Part shown: positions 56,319-64,000 of the stretch, in pieces | How positions within the stretch are numbered: the first letter of the stretch is position 1 | How the letters are laid out: each line of letters begins with the position of its first letter | Assembly: GCF_019059575.1 (NCBI RefSeq) | Contig: NW_024881838.1 | Span: 62,001 to 126,000, forward strand | Origin: Amphibalanus amphitrite | Lineage: Eukaryota; Arthropoda; Thecostraca; Balanomorpha; Balanidae | Length of the DNA: 64,000 bases | Reading direction: 5' to 3' | Made by a program: the position numbers and the translations under genes | Notes under the pieces: generated by a model | Told to the model about the DNA's origin: nothing | Database searches by the model: none | Seen by the model: the letters and a program-made list of their open reading frames with translations, nothing else

Positions 56319-56427
56319 TGACGATGATGACGGCAGCGTAGAGACGGATGACGGCGACGATGACGGTATCGATGACGGTGCCGATGACGGTGCCGATGCC
56401 AATGCTAGTTAGTGACGGTGACGGTAG
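56319..56427 (+). repeat. GATGACGGT-type short tandem repeat
   Basis: GATGACGG recurs every 9-12 bases (GATGACGGTATC, then GATGACGGTGCC twice). The Asp/Gly and Met/Thr frames across it are repeat products. Confidence 0.75.
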
Positions 56428-56826
56428 CACGTCGCTCGCCATCCAGGAGGCACCGAACACCCCACTCCACCCTAGTCGACTGCTAGGCTCCCACTGGTGC
56501 CGAGGCCAGTATAGGTCAGCGTTTTATGTCGAATGACACTTGCAAAAACCCGATGACAGTTCAGCAAGATTTTGAGATGGTCACGGCACCCCTTGCTGTG
56601 GATGTGTTCTATCGGTGGAGCATCGCAGATGGCTGCTGTCCCGTACGTGATGATACACCCTTCTGGAGCGTTGATTGCCATCCTTCACTAAAAATAACGT
56701 TCATGACCAATGTTACAAAAAAGGTAGGTAAAGCCATTTAAAACGCTTCCAATATTTATCCACCAATATTAGGTGCCTAATATCAAAATCCAAAATAATT
56801 GCAATGGCAGTGGCAATGGTAAAACA
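56428..56826. other. Unassigned sequence
   Basis: No recognised feature. Confidence 0.4.
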
Positions 56827-57115
56827 AGGCCCTTTTACGACGACCATCCGGTACACATTTGGTGCAGATTAGGTGCATATTTGGTGCAGGTTTGGTCAAA
56901 TTAAGTTCAGTGTGTTCCTTAAAAGCTATCAGTTTTGGCTGCACAGGTGCCTATCTACCTCATTTTTCAAAACATCTGACGTTATCTTCAATCAAAAACA
57001 TGAAATAAATTCATGATATGAATTATGAAGACATTCACTGTTAAAGAGATTTAGTGCAGATTTGGTCAAATTAGATGCCCGTGCATTCGCCAGATAGCCC
57101 GTCGTGAAAACGGCT
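56827..57115. mobile_element. 289-bp MITE, copy 2 of the 33.9-kb family
   Basis: Inverted relative to 33867-34128. The right end CCGTCGTGAAAACGGCT matches that family with one change; the left end AGGCCCTTTTACGACG is more diverged. The interior shares TTTGGTCAAATTA and GGTGCAGATT-type repeats. Boundaries on the left are approximate. Confidence 0.75.
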
Positions 57116-59923
57116 AATGTCAATCTGTGACTTATCGACATCAGCATGATCACTGAGGTACCTACCTATTCTATGGAAATGACATGGACACATGGGGCAG
57201 ATCTATAAACCAGGAGCGCCGACGGAGGGGCAATTAATTACGTCCGTTTTAAGACGTTATTTTGTTATTTCATTTTTTTAGCTAATCACATGCTTGCGAA
57301 TTATGGCCTTGCGAGTCAAAACGAACTGGCAGTCTCAATCGGCGGTATTTGTTGTTCCCTCCAATAAATCATTCTGGTAATAAGTATGAATCGTTATATC
57401 TGTGGAAACATGTCATCCCTGGAGCTGGCACACTGGCTCTTCTACCCAAGAAGCATCTGACGCGTGCCTACATCTATGAAGCGTCGCTTTTTGCCAGACT
57501 GAATCAAGGAAAACATTTTGTTTGGGTGTCCGCTGGCCCGAACACCAATCGGTTTCTCCAGCTGCGGCATAACGCGCGTTACTTTGTCGCGTAAGGTCAA
57601 AGCCTTTTACACTGGTTTCTTTTACACATGCTGGTCGGCATGGTTATCGAAGCAAATATGCATTTGAAAGGCATGGCAACTGTGTCCGCACTCTGCACGT
57701 CCACTGAAAGATCATTGCATGCGTATTATTCGCAGATTCGCGGATAAGGCGTAATGACAACGGTCTTATTTTACCTTTATACTGAAAAATGTCACTGCTC
57801 GTTGCAATCAACCATACCTAATCAATAGCTATCATCCTTGCCCTTACCAACGAAGCCATTAAACACAATCACAACGAAAAGACGTAGCAAAGTTGTAGAT
57901 TGGCGGATGATTAGCGCGAAAATTCCAAACCGATGCAATAACCACCGGCGCCGGTGGTCGCCCGCTTCTCAGGACCCCAGCCCGCCGGCCGACGGGGCGC
58001 GTGCCTCAGACATCACAATCTCACTCGCGAGCCATAGAGCCGTGTTTATTTGTGTTATTTAGCGACACCCCGCCCTGGATCTTCGCTCCGCCACTGGATG
58101 TGAGCGGCCTGCGCTGATTAACGAGCGGGTTCGGCGGTCGGTAGGGGCTGGACCGGTCACGTGCGGGGAGCGAAGCGGCGCCGATCTCTCGGCCAGCCCG
58201 TCACCATAGCCGGATAAACGCTGACAGGTCGGCGACTGGCGCCGGACTCGGTTTTTGCTCCGATCGGACATATACAGAGCACGACCGGACCGCTCGGCCA
58301 GGCGCCACGCCGCCGCAGACGTAAATAGTTGCCGCCATCCAGTTGAAGAGCTGACCAAAAACCGACGCTGTATTGCCGAAAAACCGTGTGCTTAAAGTGA
58401 GTCCTCCATAAAAGCATAAACCACCTTGCATACTCTGATTTGGCTACGTAATCTTCTGATCCCTGTTGAAAAAAAAAAAATTGTCTGATATCTTTGCGAC
58501 TGATATTCGGTGGTCGGTCGCCTACCCATTCACAGCTGGGAGGTCGGTGGGTTGTCCCCTCAACAGTTCAGCCATTGGTCATCCAATGTTGTCAGACAGT
58601 CACACGGGCAGGCCCTTGAAAGTCAGACGGCCGGTCGGTGATCACGGCACCGCTGATCCCAGCAGAGGTCGACGCAGAACAAGGCCGAGACACTCCACCG
58701 ATAGCGGCTTCATGTGTGCACAGCACAGATATCGCGAAACCCTGACGGAACTCAACACTGCAGCTCCGCTCCTGCAGTTCTATACCACAAGAGTTGAGAA
58801 TGTTTGCCTTGAGATTGTGAGATTTTTTTTCACAGACATACTGGAGGTCTAGATATCCCAAGCCATTAGACAACACTTGTTTATAACAAAGACATTCTAA
58901 CAAAAGTCAACTGAGTCAAAATAGGGATAGTACCGAATGACACAAGGGTGATTTAGCCCCAATACCAAAAGACGCTTGAATAGCACAGCAATACCATATT
59001 ACCATAACAGCTCAGTTCACGGTCATTTTTACCATAAACGACACAAAGACGGCCGGACCGGTAAATATTCATAGTTTTATCGGAAATTGCGATCTACTTC
59101 TTCAGTGTTCATGCACTCGCGTTTCACTCCTTTTGGTTTGATCAAGAAGAGCAGCCACGACGGCTCGTGGAATGATGGAGTAATCGGAACAATGCAGTGA
59201 AAATAAATGGGCTGCTGTCAGAGGCCCAACTTATAACACTGAAGCATTAGTTATAAGCGGGTCGAGTGTTGATCGAGGGTTTGCTAGCTCTGTACGCGGA
59301 TCGACGGCGACAGGGAAGCCGTCATGCCAGGACCTTGCAGGGGAGACGTGCCCTGCATATACACCAATGTTTTGGGTAAATTTCGTCCTCTTCTGTCGCA
59401 TACAAATGCCACCAAAGAGAATCACCGATATGACCTGCATAATTTAGACTGCAGAAGCAACCGTTTTTCATTATGCATGTAAGCGTTGTATAAGAAAATA
59501 AAACTATAAGTGAAAGTGTTTTAATTTTATTCATACGTTAGTTACCTACCCATTCCTTGTCGCATTACCTCAGGATCACGTCAGGAGACTGTCTAAGAAC
59601 TGAGCCCATACCCCTGTCGGTCATTGGCACTGACCTGCCACGTAACGCGTGCGGCATTCGACGGCGCGCTAAATATTGCAACGGCCTGTCCGTGTTACTG
59701 GGCAATCGACCGAAACAAAGCGCCGATGACGTCATAGTATGAGTACGTCCTCCGTGGTGCGACTGAACGTTACGCCACCAAAGTGGGTGGTGAAGACACA
59801 GACATAGACATTAGACAGGACATTCTAATGAAATAAATGATAAAACGTCATTGGCGAAGCGAGGTTCAATCGTGCACGGAAAGATCAGATTGGTACAGTC
59901 TCGCTTGAAAAAAAGTACTGCGC
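57116..59923. other. Unassigned sequence
   Basis: No gene or structured repeat recognised. GC-rich patches at about 57940-58000 and 58080-58320 are open in several minus-strand frames for compositional reasons. Confidence 0.4.
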
Positions 59924-60086
59924 ATCGGTGCGGTGGATCCATCAAGCCCGACCGAGGAATGGCTGCTAAATTTGAGATACACTGAGCCAATTGACCTAGG
60001 GGATGGGTGAGGATATCAATCGGTTCGGTGTCTTTCAAATTTAGCAACCCTTTCTCAGTCGGGCCTGATGGATCCACCGCACCGAT
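59924..60086. mobile_element. Foldback element, 70-bp arms
   Basis: Arm 59924-59993 is the imperfect reverse complement of 60017-60086 with a 23-nt loop. The outermost stretch ATCGGTGCGGTGGATCCATC is identical in both arms, and GCTAAATTTGA also matches. A compact palindromic MITE; no coding capacity. Confidence 0.82.
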
Positions 60087-63000
60087 TCGCGGTGCTTTCA
60101 AGAGTGACTGTACATTTAAAGTGAATCGTATGAAATACGCCAGAAATATTGAGAGTTGATACGCGTGTTTCGAAAGACGACCACTGCTGCTTGCTGGTCG
60201 CTGGCTTGCAGGCTGGTTGACCCAGGCCTCAGACAAGCACTTGCACCGTCCTCGCCATTGTCAAACAAGGTTGCTAGGCGACGGTGTTGCCAAGCATGTC
60301 TCGGTGGGTCACCAGCCCTGTCAGCGGCATCGAATACTTATGAGGTAGCGATGTCGTGACAGGCGACCCGTCGCCACGACGATGGCGGACGGCGCATACG
60401 GTCCTGGTAGACAATGTTATAACGGACGGATGTGTATATGTAGCAGCCGGGGGAAGAACAGGGGGTCACAATGGATGGTGAAGAGACCACGGTGAGTGAC
60501 ATAAATCGACAAGGCAAATGAATGCCGCTGCGGCAGACTGTCACGGCAGACAGTAAATTTGTCTGGAAGTCATAGCAGTCACAAAGGGAGCATCCATCCA
60601 TCCACCAATCCTAAGGAATCAATAGGAATCTTATTAGACATAAGCACCGCTGAATTGTAGGTATCTCGCCTTGTTGTATGGTACCCGGCGAGTTCCCATC
60701 GTACATTGTCGTCTTTCTGACGTGCAGACGAATCTGACTCCTCCACTCAGTATCATCAGCTCTGCGCAGCTGACGGCCCAAATGTGCCGAACCCGTGGCC
60801 ATCCAGCCACCCAGCCTTCCATCAGCAGCGAGTAGGGTGGTCGGTCACTTGTCACGTTCGACCTGTTCAAAACGTTCACGGTTCAAAACTCAGTCTCGGC
60901 CCTCTCCTTTATTGTTTTCCTTCTCCTGGTCGAAACTCTGTAAGCATAAGAGCAGGGCTCGGGTGTCTGATCAGCCGATGAATCGATTCATCAGCAAAGC
61001 GTCCTTAATTCAGAAGCGGTTGTTCTCTCGCGGCTATATTGCTCCAGGCCAGGTAGGCCAATTAGCTTGAGATACCAATCACAAAGGAGCTCTGTTTCCA
61101 GGAGAGCGAATCAGAGTTTCGTTACCTTTCTAATCTCCCCCTACTCAGTATCATTCCTGCCGCCGTGCTCTCGGCTCTCTGTCCTTCCTCCATCGCTCTC
61201 TCCCTCAGCCTCAGTTCTCTACCTCATCCCTTCTACCCCTCTCCCCCACGGGCGGCCCTTAGTGACAGGTGACAGCTGACCTGACAGGGCTGACTGGGCG
61301 AACGTCACCCCTCCTCCCTCCCCATCCCAGTGAAGCAGGGGTCTTATTCGACACGTGTGTGTCAGGTGGCGACGCGACGGTCGCGAGGGAGGCGGGGTCA
61401 CGGACGGATAAAACAAAACGATTCACAGGATGCACACTGCACAGTGCATGCACTACTGGTTAGAGGTGTGAATGTAAGGCGGTGAGATAGATCATCGATT
61501 CCAGAGTAATGGAACTCTACTGAATCTCTGACGATTTCTCACTGGCGATTTCATGGAGCCGACCGTCAATCGTCTGGACCTCTCACAGCATTAGGAGCAA
61601 TGGCCAGCGCATGTGATACATTCGGTCTACGTCCAATGGACTGAGTTATAAACCACAGACCCAGCGCTCCCGCTCACAATCGTGATGCAATATCTGAGGA
61701 ATTAGCGGGATGGCTCGCCCATCAGTTGTTTGTTCCTTTGAACAGGACACGCGATGGAGCTCAGAGAGCGCCGAACTGAGGGCGTGCTGCTCCGAATCCG
61801 CCTCCGACCGCACGCCACCGCCGCTCTGGGCTGCCGCCAAAATACCTCTCCTTGGCACCGTCCGGCCCGTCCAGCAGACATGGCCGTCTGCAACACCGCC
61901 AGCAGCTGACAGGCAAAACACGAGCAACACCAAAGGTGAGCGTGATACGCAAATGATGGTGTACTCGAGCTCGTGGACCGGACCGGCGCGGCTTGTGTTT
62001 CCCGAAATCTGCGCCAAAACTGACATTCCCCAAATCTGACATTCTCTACGCCACTGTAAGCAGTCAAGCTGACAAACCGTTGTGCCATCTTGCCCAGCGG
62101 GGCCCCAACGACCTGTCAACAATCTCTCACGCGACTTACATTGATATTGACCCCTCCCCGAGCCCCGTCCACTGCTCGGATCAGGCGTCCGTGTGCTGTG
62201 GTGCTACCATTTGTGGCTGTAGGCTTGGAGAGCACGCGCCCGGCCGCGGGCCCAGCACCCAAAGCAGCGATGATGCACATGTGGAACACGACCTGCAGCC
62301 TCTTCGGACGGCGGCTGGCCGTCCCCTCAGCCTCATCGGCGCACCGCTCGGTGCATATTGAGCGGCGCGTCCCTGTCGTCGGCAGAGCGGCCGCTCGGAG
62401 GACGCGCGATGTGGCTCCGATAGCTGCCCGGAGCGGCCCGATGGCCGACGCCGCGCGAGAGCCATCTCCATAAGCCGCGGCCTCCCCGGCGCAGGCCTCA
62501 TCGGCCTACGAACGGTCACGGGAGCATAGTGTGGATGGGCACCAGCCCCGATCTGGAGACATTCAAGGAAGTAGTGTGTACAGTGTAGGTAGGCGCGAGA
62601 CGGCCCAGGCCTGGGAACGGTCATGGGAGCAGCGTCTGGACGAGGAAGGAGGCAGCCTCTGACTCGAGGTGCCGCAGGCGGCATGGGGAGGGGACAGGCA
62701 CGGCGGCAGGGGACTACTGCTGACCTCTGCGCCAACCATCGCGGAAACAGACAAGAGCCAGAGTAGGCCAATGCTCATAATACGAGTATAGCCGCGTGAG
62801 AAGGAATGATATCTATCTCTAGAGTGTACCCAATGCAGGTGAGCCAGCCATCATGACAGTCGCTACCCGTGGGCAGGAGACAGCGACCACCCCGGCCCGG
62901 AGCCGTGACACTACAATCTTCAACCGTCAAGGGTCACGGATGTGTCGCACGTCACTCCTATGTAAGTAGGTACAGTGGCCGTCTCCGGCGTTTGAACAGA

Positions 63001-64000
63001 GAAACTACCTTTGGTTCACAAGATGGTCCACAAGATCTAAGCGCAGCGATTATCTGATATTATGTACAGCACTTTGAGCCGGCCAAAGGGTGCACTGAGC
63101 AGACCCACAGTGGGAAGTTGTCGGTCAGACAGGGGCCTATTGTCGGTCACGAGCCTCAAGGATGACTAAGAGCGATCGACTGTGAGCGGTCGAGGATTTA
63201 TAAGACACTCGAGGTGACACTCCCGAAATTAGCCAACAATGAAAGGTCAATTTTCGATAGCTGTATCAGTGTGCAAAGCATGACCTCACCGCCATGGCAC
63301 TTGCTCGATAGTGTTGTGAGGCCATAGGTAAAGCACCCACTTGACAACTCATCATGCATAGATAGCTATGTCAACGCCCACACACTGCCACTGACGCCGT
63401 CGGCAGCAGCTTATGTGACGGGCGATGGACAGAAACCCATTCCGGGCTTCAGAATGGCGTGGACAAATGTTCCACTTCCTACAGGGTCTGCCTTCTACAG
63501 TCGTCACTCGTCGACAACTTACCCTGGCCTGGCCAATGCGCCTGCTATGGCGCTAATTTGTTGATTTAGGCCACAATTCGGACTTATGGGTTATTGACGC
63601 GCTCGTTTCTTCACGCGACCATCTCGAGGCCGTGGAATGGGAGGATATGAAAAATCTTTTTGCGATACTCCGACCATGGTGCGCCGCCGCAGCTACGGCA
63701 TCCCGCTAGGTTAGGCCGTTCAGCCGCTCAAAATCCAGTCCCCCCCCCCGCACGGGTTTATCACGTAGAAGGGATCCCTATCGTACTGAAGAAAAGACGT
63801 AAGTGTGTTCACTTAGAAAAACACACAGTCATAAAGGTTAAGGTCATAGGCCATAAAGGTCGAAAATAGAAAATCACTTCCAAATCATGCTATCCCCTAC
63901 CGACATCTACGTTCGGGCCGCGGGCTGCTCCCTGTGCAATGTGCAATGTGTAGTGTGTACTGCGCACGCTGCAGTGTGCAGTTGCTCCCTCCTTACCTCT
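60087..64000. other. Unassigned, CpG-rich sequence
   Basis: No confident gene, RNA or element. GACAGGTGACAGCTGACC-type repeats lie near 61262. A loose direct repeat (GGTCACGGGAGCA at about 62513 and GGTCATGGGAGCA at about 62619) is present. GC-rich open frames at 61700-62780 exist on both strands, overlap one another and have no recognised domain. TGTGCA-type repeats close the window (63936-63980). Confidence 0.35.

Noticed and set aside
61646..62771. Several 120-200-codon frames as host genes
   Set aside because: They overlap on opposite strands in GC-rich DNA and show no recognisable motif.

Overview
This window is repeat-dominated nuclear DNA from a eukaryote. No compact gene array, operon, ribosome-binding-site pattern, rRNA or confident intact protein-coding gene is visible. 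An invertebrate, probably an arthropod, is the most likely source. The grounds are the density of hAT-like, TTAA-target and foldback elements, a P-element/THAP9-like transposase remnant, and short runs of TTAGG/CCTAA, the common arthropod telomere motif. That is inference; no diagnostic host gene is present.

Layout. 1-15.4 kb: dispersed repeats, a family of short inverted-repeat elements whose bodies are hexanucleotide arrays (GGAGTC or GGAGCC), a GC-rich minisatellite next to a transposase remnant, and a 1.5-kb element packed with GTTCCC(N6)GGGAAC palindromes. 15.5-20.7 kb: one 5.3-kb TTAA-flanked element that has itself received insertions; a short relative lies at 53.0 kb. 20.8-31 kb: AGGTCA-rich direct duplications, a GGGGTAAGACGGACC-type element, a CACGTG-rich tandem element, and several short elements, four of them with clean 8-bp target-site duplications when the 30-kb nested pair is counted. 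32.0-51.1 kb: the main structure, a head-to-tail array of eight copies (six near full length) of a ~2.3-2.45-kb unit. Each full unit has a 5' hairpin, about 13 CACGTG sites, a nearly A-free minisatellite of ~0.7 kb, a 3' inverted copy of its own start and a terminal hairpin, an anatomy resembling Helentron-associated rolling-circle elements. 51.2-64 kb: more short elements, a tRNA-like (SINE-like) segment, and mostly unremarkable sequence with patches rich in CpG.

How the parts relate. Most of the structure records insertion history. Several elements can be removed on paper and the host repeat regains its period: an 859-bp TTAA element inside a 168-bp minisatellite, and a 262-bp element inside a 161-bp tandem repeat. 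Two hAT-like elements are nested at 30.1-30.8 kb. No autonomous transposase is intact, so these elements would have depended on enzymes supplied from elsewhere.

Many long open frames here are artefacts. The array minisatellite has almost no A on the + strand, so neither strand can easily form stop codons, and the hexanucleotide arrays give Ser-Asp, Ser-Glu or Arg-Ser repeats in any frame. All boundaries were found by eye; identities and periods were counted by hand only where stated.
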